From assembly GCA_002790835.1 (NCBI GenBank), contig PFVX01000021.1:1-64000 (forward strand): a DNA stretch of 64,000 nt, given 5' to 3'. Positions 1 through 8,667 of the stretch are shown piece by piece. How positions within the stretch are numbered: position 1 is the first letter of the stretch; each line of letters opens with the position of its first letter. The translations under genes were made by a program, and so were the position numbers. Origin of the DNA: a bacterium CG_4_9_14_3_um_filter_65_15. GTDB taxonomy: Bacteria > Krumholzibacteriota > Krumholzibacteriia > LZORAL124-64-63. The notes under the pieces were generated by a model. That model did no database searches. It saw only the letters and a program-made list of their open reading frames with translations, and was not told the DNA's origin.

Positions 1-50
1 ATCGGGCAAAGTTCAGCACGGGTGCATCGGGCAAAGTTCAGCACGGGTGC
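1..50. repeat. Perfect tandem duplication of a 25-base unit
   Basis: A 25-base unit beginning ATCGGGCAAAGTTCAGC occurs twice back to back with no spacer, at the very edge of the window. A further AGTTCAGC/GCTGAACT inverted pair lies at about 35-42 and 80-87. The array may continue to the left. The 74 bases from here to the end of the first gene hold nothing else I can identify. Confidence 0.8.
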
Positions 51-123
51 GGCATTAGGCGGTTGGGTGTTGCAGGGGGCTGAACTCTTACTCCTAAAGA
101 TGGGGTCCACCTCAGACCTTGAA

Positions 124-1338
124 CTAATTGGCCAATTTTTCCGAGTAAATTCCTAAATATTCAGAGTATACCCTTTGGATGTCATACCGCTGACACACAA
201 GCTCCCTGCCTCTAGTTCCCATTGTTCTTGCTAGACCTCCATCATTAGCCAAAATCGCCAATGATTCCGCCAGTCCGACAACATCATTGACCTCCGACAG
301 CAATCCTTGTTGGCCATGCGCAATGATATCCGCAATACCCTTTGTGTGGCTACCAACAACCGGCAGACCCGCAGCCATAGCCTCCAGAAGCGCGAGAGGC
401 AAGCCCTCCCAAAGCGAGGGTATAGCAAATATGTCAGCAGCTGGCATTATTTCAGGGAGACCATCTAGATTACCAGGCATACTTACAATATCCTGAACAT
501 CCAGTTCTCTAGCCAAAAGCTCCAATTCTGATCGAAGTGGGCCATCTCCCCCAATAAGGAATTGCATGCCAACTCCCCGTACCTTGATAATAGCAGCAGC
601 CCTAATCAGGCATTGGAAGTTTTTCGGTTCAGCAAATCGTCCCGCCGCAATGACCCAGCAATCATCCTCCCTAATGCCGAAACGATCTCGGACAGCAGCC
701 CGATTTTCCAACCCCGGTATTTCATGAATTGGAATCCCATTTTCTATGACTTTAACTTTACTGCCGTTCTCCAGACTAAGGTGTAGCTGCTCTATAAACG
801 ATTCCTTTATTTTTTGGGAAACGGTAATCACCGGCAGACAATAATTTACCATGATCGAATAAGCACGATGAGTCACCCAACGTCCGACCCGGGTCCCCCC
901 GCTGCTGGAGAAAAAACGGTTGCTGTGAATTGTCACGACCACCTTGCAGCGACCCATCATCTGCATGAACAGGCCCCACATATTTGTATCGGGAAGATGA
1001 GTTTGTAATACATCAATCTGGTTTTTCACAATTATACTGTTAATTATTCTCCATCCCCGCAAAATGGACCATGCAAAGCGAATCGGGTTACGGAGGGAAG
1101 ACCTAGTGAAATGGCAATAATGAACAGAAACAGCAGGGTCAACTCGATGCGAAAGAAGCCCTTTTTCCCCCAGAACAATAACATGGGAAGGCTGACCAGA
1201 GAGGGCATGACAATTGGCCAGATGGGCAGCGAGGACTTCAGCTCCACCGATACAATCCTTGGACAGTAATTGTCCAAGGATTATCCCCCTTGTTGCTGGC
1301 AAGGAGCCACCTCTACTATTACCGTCATTCGCCAACAT
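124..1338 (-). CDS. GT4-family glycosyltransferase
   Basis: A 404-residue glycosyltransferase of the GT-B fold, expected to add one sugar from a nucleotide donor to a lipid-linked polysaccharide on the cytoplasmic face. Visible signs are the early GGAEVLAAHLA loop, the AAGRFAEPKNF strand that opens the C-terminal Rossmann half, IGGDGPLRSELE, and the GT4 EGLPLALLEAMAAGLPVVGS donor-site segment. The ATG at 1338 is chosen because AGGAGG lies just before it and it overlaps the upstream gene's stop by 14 bases; the frame stays open further upstream but that part does not resemble the family. Last gene of the polysaccharide operon. Its base composition is clearly more A+T-rich than the genes after 8.6 kb, which suggests acquisition. 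The sugar specificity cannot be read from sequence. Confidence 0.88.
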   Translation of the reverse strand: MLANDGNSRGGSLPATRGIILGQLLSKDCIGGAEVLAAHLANCHALSGQPSHVIVLGEKGLLSHRVDPAVSVHYCHFTRSSLRNPIRFAWSILRGWRIINSIIVKNQIDVLQTHLPDTNMWGLFMQMMGRCKVVVTIHSNRFFSSSGGTRVGRWVTHRAYSIMVNYCLPVITVSQKIKESFIEQLHLSLENGSKVKVIENGIPIHEIPGLENRAAVRDRFGIREDDCWVIAAGRFAEPKNFQCLIRAAAIIKVRGVGMQFLIGGDGPLRSELELLARELDVQDIVSMPGNLDGLPEIMPAADIFAIPSLWEGLPLALLEAMAAGLPVVGSHTKGIADIIAHGQQGLLSEVNDVVGLAESLAILANDGGLARTMGTRGRELVCQRYDIQRVYSEYLGIYSEKLAN

Positions 1339-2476
1339 GGCCTCCTTGTTCCAGGTATATCCGACCGAGCTTTTTGGCCACCTGATTGAGGCTGTATTCT
1401 TTTTCAACAACAGTGCGCCCCAAACACCCCATTTCGATGCGGGATTGGGGGCCATCAAGCAATTGTCCCAAGACGATAGACAACTCGTTGGGCTTTCCAG
1501 GGGTTGCAAGAAAGCCGCATCTCCCAGCGTTAACAACCCCACAAACCCCGTCAATGGCATAAGCGGCCACCGGCAGGGCAGCAGCCATGGCTTCCAGCAG
1601 GGCCAGGGGCAAACCCTCCCAGAGTGATGACATGCAGAAGATGTCCGCAGCACCGAGCAACCGGTCCACTGCGGAGATTCGCCCGGCAAGTTGAACCCTG
1701 TCCTGCAGGCCCTTGGCCCGGACCAACTCCGCAAGTTCCTCCCGTAAGGGACCATCCCCTGCGATGATGCAATTCCAGCAGGGGGTATCCTGATCCAGCT
1801 GTCCAAGAGCCGAAATCAGATCCTGAAAATTCTTCTGAGGAGTCAGACGCCCCACGCCCACAATCAAGGTGCATCCATCCGGCACACCGAACTCCCGACG
1901 CACTTCCGCTCTCTGCAGGGGGGTCAGGGGCTCGGGAACAGCCACCCCGTTGGGGACGACCTCAATGCGCCGCGACCTGATCTGGTCAAGATTCAGTTCC
2001 TGGATCACCGCTTGTTTCACCGCATCCGAAACGGCGATCATTTTTCGACAATGAACCAACATCCTACCATAGGCGAACCGACGCAGTCTCTTGCGCAGGG
2101 AGCCCGGGTGGTTCCCGTAGTCGAATTCCCTGTTGTTGTGAACAGTGGGGAAAACCGGAATACCCGCAAGCAGGGCCAGGGCCAGACCAAAAAAATTGGC
2201 CCGGGGCAGGTGAGTCTGCAACGCATCCAGACGCAGCCGCCGGCAAAGTCTGAGCAACCTGAATAGTGTAGCCAGTTGGGAAAAAACATTGTGCGGATTC
2301 ATGGACAGGGTAAAGACCGCAATGCCGGGGTCCATCCCCTCGCTCGAGGGTCCCAAGCCGGACAAGGTGATCAGGGTGGATTCATCGCCACACCGAAACC
2401 TCGCCCCGGCGATATCCACCGCGAGCTTTTCGGCCCCACCGGTTCCCATGGTTTCAATCAGCTGGGCGATCCGCAA
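1325..2476 (-). CDS. GT4-family glycosyltransferase
   Basis: A 383-residue GT-B glycosyltransferase, paralogous to its downstream neighbour. It opens with MRIAQLIETMGTGGAEKLAV, the N-terminal GGAE loop, and carries VGRLTPQKNFQDLI, IAGDGPLREELAEL and SLWEGLPLALLEAMAAALPV, the donor-binding E-x7-E region of GT4. The start is a TTG at 2476 with GGGAG seven bases upstream; it lies 13 bases after the stop of the ATPase gene. The two tandem GT4 genes would extend the repeat unit of the polysaccharide built by the rest of the operon. Substrate unknown. Confidence 0.88.
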   Translation of the reverse strand: MRIAQLIETMGTGGAEKLAVDIAGARFRCGDESTLITLSGLGPSSEGMDPGIAVFTLSMNPHNVFSQLATLFRLLRLCRRLRLDALQTHLPRANFFGLALALLAGIPVFPTVHNNREFDYGNHPGSLRKRLRRFAYGRMLVHCRKMIAVSDAVKQAVIQELNLDQIRSRRIEVVPNGVAVPEPLTPLQRAEVRREFGVPDGCTLIVGVGRLTPQKNFQDLISALGQLDQDTPCWNCIIAGDGPLREELAELVRAKGLQDRVQLAGRISAVDRLLGAADIFCMSSLWEGLPLALLEAMAAALPVAAYAIDGVCGVVNAGRCGFLATPGKPNELSIVLGQLLDGPQSRIEMGCLGRTVVEKEYSLNQVAKKLGRIYLEQGGHVGE

Positions 2477-2488
2477 TACAACGCTCCC

Positions 2489-3940
2489 TCAGGATCCCGA
2501 ATCCGGTTCAATCAGGCTGATGGGAAAATAATCCTCTTCAGGCGGGTGCTTGAACCTGCTCAGACCATCCTTGGCCGCCTGCAGGTCGGGGTATGGACCG
2601 ATCAAAACTCTTTGCCAGAGTGTATCGGTGAGATACTGGCTCTTGATAAGGGTCTCAAAGCCCTGGTCGTGAAGTTCCCGACAGCAGCGCTCGGCTCGCT
2701 GCATCGTTCGGAATGATGCAACCTGGACGAAATACCTGTCGGCCGCAGGGGCCGACTGTTCCGGAACGGCCTCGGGAACAACCAGGGAGTCTTCCTGATC
2801 CGGCTGCATTTCTTCACCCGTGTATGAAGCTGAATCACCCGTCACCACATTCAGCAACGAATCAGGGGCATCAACCTGCTCTACTGCGGCAGGACTCAGG
2901 GAATCACCGGCCGGCAAAAAGCGATCCAAGTACTTTTGCAAATCACCCCTCAGGTACAGGGACAGGACCACCATGACCAGCAACACCACAACCAGGGTGA
3001 GGATCAGCGGTGCGCTCCTTTTGTTTTTTCTTTTCCGCTTGACCGCGTGGACCCGGTCTCGGGGTTCATCGGGTGAGGGCTGCCCAGCTACCGCGGGTGG
3101 TGGATCGGGCTCAAGCACATGCGTTGAAGAGGGCAGGGCCACGGTGGAGACCCCCTCAGGGGGCTCCACGTCTCTGGCCGTCACCTGTTTGCGACCGGCC
3201 ACAAAGGCCGACAGCAGTGCCTGACCGGCCAGTGAATTCACCAGCCGCGGCACCCCTCCACTGTAGTTTGCCAAGCGGTCGATGGCACCCGATGTAAAGA
3301 CATGGTCCTTGCACCCGGCCACCGCCATGCGATGGTTGAGATATTCCTCCACTTCCTTGCGGGACAAGGGATCGAGCCTGTAATGGACCCTGATCCGCTG
3401 CCGCAGCTGGGCCAGATCGGGCCGGTTGACCACAGGCTCAAGCTCCGGTTGCCCCACCAGAATGACCTGAACCGGCTGGATATCGCCCTGTCCCAGGTTG
3501 GTCAGCAGCCGGACTTCTTCCAGCACTTCCCTGGTCATGTTCTGGGCCTCATCAATGATGATGATCACCCGCCGGCCATTGCGGCTGGTTTTGACCAGGA
3601 ACTCCTTGAAGAGGATCAGCAGGTCGGACTTGTCACAGCCGAACGGGAATTCGACCCCCAGGTCCTCAAGGATCAATTTCAACAGCTCGGCGGGGGTCAC
3701 CTGGGTATTGGTGACCAGGGCCCACTGGAACCCCTGATTGAGGTTGGCCATGAATGATTGCAGCGCCATGGTTTTGCCGGTCCCGATGGCTCCGGTGATC
3801 ATGACGATGGCCTCGCTGTTGTCCACCCCGTAGATGAGGTGGGCCATGCTCTCCTCGAAGGCTTCGGATTTATAGAGGAATTCCAGCTTAGGCGATAAGC
3901 CGAAGGGATTGACCGCAAGACCGAAATGATCCAGGTACAT
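2489..3940 (-). CDS. ExeA-like AAA ATPase with transmembrane segment and C-terminal SPOR domain
   Basis: A 483-residue fusion. Residues 1-270 are an ExeA/GspA-type AAA ATPase starting MYLDHFGLAVNPF, with Walker A GAIGTGKT at about 50-57, Walker B VIIIIDEAQN near 125, and a winged C-lid (GGVPRLVNSLAGQALL). A basic KRKRKNKR stretch and one hydrophobic helix follow at about 310-330. After an acidic linker the last 75 residues form a SPOR-like domain (YFVQVASFRTMQRAE... VLIGPYPDLQAAK). SPOR binds denuded peptidoglycan, so the protein probably links cytoplasmic ATP hydrolysis to the cell wall. Similar ATPases occur in exosortase-associated polysaccharide clusters, but no exosortase is present here. 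The neighbours are Wzy-like upstream and two GT4 genes downstream. Confidence 0.85.
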   Translation of the reverse strand: MYLDHFGLAVNPFGLSPKLEFLYKSEAFEESMAHLIYGVDNSEAIVMITGAIGTGKTMALQSFMANLNQGFQWALVTNTQVTPAELLKLILEDLGVEFPFGCDKSDLLILFKEFLVKTSRNGRRVIIIIDEAQNMTREVLEEVRLLTNLGQGDIQPVQVILVGQPELEPVVNRPDLAQLRQRIRVHYRLDPLSRKEVEEYLNHRMAVAGCKDHVFTSGAIDRLANYSGGVPRLVNSLAGQALLSAFVAGRKQVTARDVEPPEGVSTVALPSSTHVLEPDPPPAVAGQPSPDEPRDRVHAVKRKRKNKRSAPLILTLVVVLLVMVVLSLYLRGDLQKYLDRFLPAGDSLSPAAVEQVDAPDSLLNVVTGDSASYTGEEMQPDQEDSLVVPEAVPEQSAPAADRYFVQVASFRTMQRAERCCRELHDQGFETLIKSQYLTDTLWQRVLIGPYPDLQAAKDGLSRFKHPPEEDYFPISLIEPDSGS

Positions 3941-3955
3941 GCTCTACAACCGCCT

Positions 3956-5446
3956 TCAGGGCTGCTCGGGTTTCGAGGAAATTGCCTGGTAGCTTTCCGG
4001 ATCGTAGCCGTTGGCGATGCCCGCTGTCATGAGAAATATGGAGCTCATGGTCGAGAAATAACGATAACTGAAAAACAATCCCCCCACAAGATAGGTCACC
4101 ATTACCCCCATGAATAAAGGGATGATAAAGGTGGCGAAATGGTCTCCCAGTTTTCGCCGGCGATAAACCCGAATATAGAGCCGTAATACAAGGAAATAGA
4201 TCCCCACCAGCATCCCGAAACCAATCAACCCATCTTCCGCCAGGATACCCCAGTACATATCATGAAGGCTGTTTTTTCGGAACTGAACAAAACGAATGGT
4301 CTCGAAACCTGGGATATTTACCGGTTGAATATATTTTTCCCGCACAATTCCGAATCTGAAAAAACCGCAGCCCAGAAACGGATGATCTCGCCACACCCGC
4401 AAGGCCGTCACGCCTGTACCCAGACGTGACCCGATTGTGTCTTCATTCTCAACCCGTTCCTTCATGAATTTATCATTTCCCAGCCCTAGAAACACGCTCC
4501 CGATAATCGGGGCCACAACCAGAAGAGGCAGGAAGAACTTCAGATAATGCTTTCTGTTGAACCAGACCACGGTAATCATTCCCAGGATACTGCTAACCCA
4601 AGGCCCACGAGTGTAGGTGAAAAAAAGTCCGAGCATACCCAGGCCCATGCTTACAATGAGGAGGATTTTCAAAATCCCATTTTTCGTCAGGGACAGAAAA
4701 TACAGGTTGAGGGGCAAGATCAGGCCCATCGTCACCCCAAAAACACCCGGGTTCCCAAAAGGCCCAATGGAGCGCCCAATGAAATGCGTCTCAGGGAGCC
4801 TCAAATCCGCAGGATACAATAAGCTGTAGATATTGAACTTCTCAGCTATAGAGGTAATGCTGTAGTAGAGGCCCAAGCAAAGTAGTATGGCGAAAAGAAT
4901 CTGGACTTGACGCTTGTTCTGAAAAATATTCTTCGCAAAAAAATACATCAAATAAGGAACGAGAATACTCCGACTGAAGGCGTTGAAATTAATAAAACCT
5001 TGAACCATAACCGTGACGAATAGGTATGTGGCGTGAGCAAGAATCAGGAGGTCCAGCGCGAAGGGTCCTTTGAGTCGCCTGCCTTCTGCGAAAAACTTAA
5101 CCGCGAAAACAAGCATCATCAAGATCAACATCATGCGATCAAGATACAGGTCTGGTAACATCGGAGCCTTGACAGACCAGAGAAACCGGAAGCCGCCGAT
5201 TGAAAGGATGGTCAGATAATAGGGAAGAGTCAGGTATTTGAAAGATACAACCAGATACAGAAATCCTATGGTCACTCCCATGATGGTGAAAACAAATTTT
5301 TCAATACCCAATCTTGGCAACAACACATAACTACTTGCCGCCGCCAAGCAGAACAATAATCCTGCACCCAGGGCTGCCACAAAGCGGGAACTCATGCGGG
5401 GGTCTCTGAATCCGCCCATCATAGACGATAGCCGTTGCGAAACCAT
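3956..5446 (-). CDS. O-antigen ligase / Wzy-type polymerase membrane protein
   Basis: A 496-residue polytopic protein with about 11-12 hydrophobic helices and a large loop late in the sequence (GTGVTALRVWRDHPFLGCGF), the layout of O-antigen ligase/Wzy (Wzy_C) proteins. A TYTRGPW segment precedes the loop, and NSLHDMYWGILAEDGLIGFG matches the conserved H-x-x-Y/F-W region found after the periplasmic loop. The expected role is polymerising or ligating oligosaccharide repeat units on the periplasmic side of the inner membrane. The ATG at 5446 sits one base after the stop of the Wzz-like gene, so the two are translationally adjacent. The gene is A+T-rich for this window. Confidence 0.8.
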   Translation of the reverse strand: MVSQRLSSMMGGFRDPRMSSRFVAALGAGLLFCLAAASSYVLLPRLGIEKFVFTIMGVTIGFLYLVVSFKYLTLPYYLTILSIGGFRFLWSVKAPMLPDLYLDRMMLILMMLVFAVKFFAEGRRLKGPFALDLLILAHATYLFVTVMVQGFINFNAFSRSILVPYLMYFFAKNIFQNKRQVQILFAILLCLGLYYSITSIAEKFNIYSLLYPADLRLPETHFIGRSIGPFGNPGVFGVTMGLILPLNLYFLSLTKNGILKILLIVSMGLGMLGLFFTYTRGPWVSSILGMITVVWFNRKHYLKFFLPLLVVAPIIGSVFLGLGNDKFMKERVENEDTIGSRLGTGVTALRVWRDHPFLGCGFFRFGIVREKYIQPVNIPGFETIRFVQFRKNSLHDMYWGILAEDGLIGFGMLVGIYFLVLRLYIRVYRRRKLGDHFATFIIPLFMGVMVTYLVGGLFFSYRYFSTMSSIFLMTAGIANGYDPESYQAISSKPEQP

Positions 5447-5447
5447 G

Positions 5448-6863
5448 TCACCTTACTTTCGTGACGCTCGCAAAGACCGGCAACTTCAGATGGTCTTCAA
5501 CATCTTTGGGATCGTAAACCCGGTGATCAAGGCCATCCAGAACAAAGGCGGCCACAATCCCCAGCGCAATTGTGAAGACCACGAGCAAGATGAAGTAGAT
5601 TATGGTTTTACTACCGGACAGGATGGAAGACAGCTGTGGGCTGGTCAAGGCCATGACATTGCTTACACGCTCATCAGCGAATTCATTCAGACGCACTTCA
5701 CCGAGCTTTCCTTGGATATCATCAAAAAGACCTCGTAGCGACTCAATTTCCGTGTCAATCAGGGAAACCGTTTGATAGAGCAGGGGCGAATTCCTGGTCT
5801 TGGCTTGCAGCAGGTCAATCTGGGCCCTGATGGCTTCTTCTCTGGCCTTGAGGCCCTGGATTTCGACCTGAATGCTCTGGACAAATCCAGCTTCTTCCTG
5901 AGATAGGCGCTCCACGGAATCCCGGATCAGGTCCTGCTGGCGAAGGGCCACATCGCTGTCCTTGGTGTAGACAGTAAGGATCCTGGCCAACTCATCGTCA
6001 TGCTGGCTGACCTGATTGCGCCAATACATAAGAGTCTGGGATCTGCTCTCCTCGAACCCAATGGGAAAATTGCGCGGATCCTCTTCAAGGTATTTTGACA
6101 ATTGATTAAACTTGGATTCAAGACTCTTACGATCAATCCAGGACTTGTTTAAGCCATTCCGTAGATCGGCAAGGGTGCCGCTCACGTGATCCAGATCCTT
6201 GGTCAAAGAGATATATTGATTTTCCATGAGTGCCTGGCCACGTCGAGCCAGCAGTGAATCAATCTGAGAACGCACACCGTTCATTTGCTCTGTATAGAAC
6301 TGAACAGCCCTCTTGTCTTTTCGACCGTGGATTTGATACTCCACAAAAGCGTCCCGCAATGCTCCGACGGCCATGAGGGAAATTCTGGGATCCGCTGAAG
6401 AAAAGCGGAATTCCAGGATATTGGATTCCCCGATCACCGACACATCAAGCCCATCCAGCAGAAAATCAGAAAGATTATTGTCTTGAGCCAGATCAACCAA
6501 ATTGTCATCCAGGGATATCATCACTCCAACGCTGTCTTGCAGAGTGACGGCCGCTCGCAGGGCCACAGGATTGCTCATGGCAATGGTATACAGGGTGCTT
6601 AATTCACGATCGTAATCAATAGATCTTCCCGTTGAATCCCAGCGGGGAAGATCAACTTTTTGGAGTTCCACCAGCACACGGGCGCTGGCCGTGAAGGAAC
6701 CTGTTTGACGAAAAAGGCTTGTTCCACCAAGCAAGATAATTGGCAAGGAGATAGCCAAGATAACCCAGCGCCGCCGGAAGAGGATGAATACCACATCCCG
6801 CAGAGTAATGCCCGTATTCTGGCCCGGAGTGGTCAAACCGGTTTCGGGACTGATCCCCAGCAT
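5448..6863 (-). CDS. Wzz/GumC-type polysaccharide chain-length determinant
   Basis: A 471-residue inner-membrane polysaccharide co-polymerase. An N-terminal helix at about 31-50 (WVILAISLPIILLGGTSLF) is followed by a long periplasmic region rich in coiled-coil heptads (residues about 190-380), then a second helix near the C-terminus (TIIYFILLVVFTIALGIVAA) and a short cytoplasmic tail. This is the standard Wzz topology. It probably sets chain length together with the Wzy-like protein and the BY-kinase-like partner encoded two genes upstream. There is no fused kinase domain. It starts three bases after the stop of the export lipoprotein gene. Confidence 0.88.
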   Translation of the reverse strand: MLGISPETGLTTPGQNTGITLRDVVFILFRRRWVILAISLPIILLGGTSLFRQTGSFTASARVLVELQKVDLPRWDSTGRSIDYDRELSTLYTIAMSNPVALRAAVTLQDSVGVMISLDDNLVDLAQDNNLSDFLLDGLDVSVIGESNILEFRFSSADPRISLMAVGALRDAFVEYQIHGRKDKRAVQFYTEQMNGVRSQIDSLLARRGQALMENQYISLTKDLDHVSGTLADLRNGLNKSWIDRKSLESKFNQLSKYLEEDPRNFPIGFEESRSQTLMYWRNQVSQHDDELARILTVYTKDSDVALRQQDLIRDSVERLSQEEAGFVQSIQVEIQGLKAREEAIRAQIDLLQAKTRNSPLLYQTVSLIDTEIESLRGLFDDIQGKLGEVRLNEFADERVSNVMALTSPQLSSILSGSKTIIYFILLVVFTIALGIVAAFVLDGLDHRVYDPKDVEDHLKLPVFASVTKVR

Positions 6864-6865
6864 GC

Positions 6866-7627
6866 CTAGTACCTCCCCGCATTCCCAAATATGTATTTCA
6901 AGTCCGAAGCGATCCTCGTGACATTGACCAGGTTGTTCAGAATCGATTTGGAGAAATAGGCAAAATCTCCGGTCTTTGAACGCGGTACATAGATGATATC
7001 GTAGGGCCTCAGATTTACTGTGGCGAGGGAGTTGGATGCGACATTTTGGAAGTCGGAAAGGTTAAGCTCCTGCACCATGTATCCAACAGGAGTCACGCGC
7101 ACCAGGACCGTTGAGCCCATGGCGGCGTCGGCGGTAAAACCACCAGCCATGGTTACGGCGGCGATTGGGGCCAGCCCCCCCATGGGGAGTTTGATCAAAC
7201 CAGGGTTATGCACTTCCCCAAGCACATATACTTGCCGACCCGCCGATTCCAACACGATGACCGAGATCCGAGGATCCCGATACTGTCGGGAATAGGCCTC
7301 GGTTATGACGGAATCCGCTTCAGTGACAGTCAAACCCACCAGCTTCACGCGGTCGAGGCCGACCAGGGTCACTGCTCCGTCAGGCAGAATCCGCACCGGG
7401 TCCAGACTGAGCTTCTTCTCGTCCGCAAAGGCGATCTTCAAGAGGTCGTCGGTCTGCAACTGGTATTCGTACTGTTTGTCGGCATCGATCTGCTGCAATT
7501 GTTCCGGGCTGAACTCCACAAAATTGCTGCGCACCACTGGGCCGGAACTTCCTGCACAGCCTACCAGAAACATCAAGGGGACAGTCATGGCCGCCACAAT
7601 TAGGACTAAAAATCTCATCCTGAACAT
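6866..7627 (-). CDS. Wza-type polysaccharide export lipoprotein (SLBB domain)
   Basis: A 253-residue outer-membrane lipoprotein. The signal peptide ends in the lipobox LVGC at residues 21-24. The polysaccharide-export domain begins at YEYQLQTDDLLKIAF and continues with VRILPDGAVTL, then an SLBB-like domain (RQVYVLGEVHNPGLI... AVTMAGGFTADA). It ends with PYDIIYVPRSK, typical of the family. The ATG at 7627 is chosen because GGGAGG lies six bases upstream and the signal peptide starts there; the frame is open for another 57 codons but overlaps the upstream gene. It should form the export channel for the operon's polysaccharide. Confidence 0.9.
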   Translation of the reverse strand: MFRMRFLVLIVAAMTVPLMFLVGCAGSSGPVVRSNFVEFSPEQLQQIDADKQYEYQLQTDDLLKIAFADEKKLSLDPVRILPDGAVTLVGLDRVKLVGLTVTEADSVITEAYSRQYRDPRISVIVLESAGRQVYVLGEVHNPGLIKLPMGGLAPIAAVTMAGGFTADAAMGSTVLVRVTPVGYMVQELNLSDFQNVASNSLATVNLRPYDIIYVPRSKTGDFAYFSKSILNNLVNVTRIASDLKYIFGNAGRY

Positions 7628-7640
7628 GGAGCCTCCCGTC

Positions 7641-8357
7641 CTACAGTCGGTCATAAATAACCTTGGGTAAAGCAAATTGACGCTGGTTAATGACCGAACC
7701 CAGCACCTGGACACCCTTGTCCCGCAAAGTCTGAACCCCGTGCTCCACGATCTCCCATTTGAGGAATTTCTGTTCGATGACCAGCAGAACCCCGTCACAG
7801 CCCGCAGCCATCAATGCCGTATCGGGGCTGACCAGCACCGGCGGCAGATCCAGTATCACGAAATCAAATCGGCCCGTCAGCCGCCCCAGAAGATCGGGAT
7901 ATGTCTCATCGGCGAACAAACCCTTTACGCCCAAAAGATTATCTCCTGCTCCGATCAGGAACGGGTTGTTGTCGACCAGCATGGTATCGGTCAGATCCGG
8001 ATCCTGCAACAACGTGCTGAAGGAAAGGAGATTCTGCTCGCGGAGCCGGGCCTGCGGGGAGAGGAAGTTGCCATCGATCCAAGCCACACGCTGCCCATAG
8101 TCCTGGGCCAGAATGGTTGCGGCGTTGTAGGAGACAAAACTGGCGCCTTCGCCCGAGGCGCTGGCAGCAAAACCGAGCACGGTGCCGCGATTGTTCAGGC
8201 GCAGGGATAGTATACGGTTGGCCAAGCGGTCAAAATCACCTTGCTGTGGGCCGACCGGAGATGGGAACAAGGTGAAAGAACCCGCCCGCTTGACCTGCTG
8301 GGTCAAATCGAGGGATTTCCCCGCCTGCTTCTTGTATGCATCATAAATTTTCGACAT
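7641..8357 (-). CDS. CpsD/CapB-type BY-kinase-like ATPase with a degenerate Walker A motif
   Basis: A 238-residue MinD/BY-kinase-fold protein and the first gene of the polysaccharide operon. The start MSKIYDAYKKQ is preceded by GGGGAAA. The fold is recognisable from LGFAASASGEGAS at the P-loop position (residues about 61-73), Walker A' VAWIDGNFLSP near 91-101 and Walker B FDFVILDLPPV. The P-loop lysine expected after GEG is alanine (residue 72), and the C-terminus lacks the usual tyrosine cluster, ending in VIYDRL. Family members phosphorylate themselves to regulate Wzz; this one may bind nucleotide poorly and act as a non-catalytic scaffold. CapB/EpsB-type domain assignment is confident, activity is not. 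Confidence 0.85.
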   Translation of the reverse strand: MSKIYDAYKKQAGKSLDLTQQVKRAGSFTLFPSPVGPQQGDFDRLANRILSLRLNNRGTVLGFAASASGEGASFVSYNAATILAQDYGQRVAWIDGNFLSPQARLREQNLLSFSTLLQDPDLTDTMLVDNNPFLIGAGDNLLGVKGLFADETYPDLLGRLTGRFDFVILDLPPVLVSPDTALMAAGCDGVLLVIEQKFLKWEIVEHGVQTLRDKGVQVLGSVINQRQFALPKVIYDRL

Positions 8358-8667
8358 GCCATTTCCCCGGGCTGAAAAAGCCACGCCAGGAATCAACGCT
8401 TCTGCCAACGGACTCTTCGGTCCGCAGCCGTCACAACACGGCTATCTCTGGCGTCTTCCAGGTTTTCGTTCTTCGTGGAGCGGACTTTACCAATTAATCG
8501 CTTGGGTCTCCCTGGCAGTCCGAAGTTACGGCAGGTGCATGATAGATAGGGTCAGCTGTTTCCGGTGTCAACCTCGGCATACCTCTCCCAGCGCGCGGAG
8601 GATCCCATCTCCCAAACCGGGATCCCATGGACACCTCAAGTGACTTCGAAATTTAACCATATCCGCC
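8358..8667 (-). promoter_or_regulatory. Promoter and long leader of the polysaccharide operon
   Basis: This 310-base gap contains a good sigma-70-type promoter on the minus strand: TTGACA at 8571-8566, 17 bases, then TATCTA at 8548-8543. The start of transcription would be near 8536, leaving a leader of about 180 bases before the BY-kinase-like gene. The leader holds an AGCCGT/ACGGCT hairpin (about 8427-8443, six-base loop). A GGATCCCAT direct repeat lies between the promoter and the aminotransferase gene. No known riboswitch was recognised. Confidence 0.55.

Noticed and set aside
1-50. CRISPR-like repeat
   Set aside because: Only two units, directly abutting with no spacers, and no cas genes nearby.
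2489-3940. XrtA/PEP-CTERM exosortase locus
   Set aside because: The ATPase resembles those of exosortase-associated clusters, but no exosortase, PEP-CTERM protein or PrsK/PrsR-type pair is encoded in this operon.
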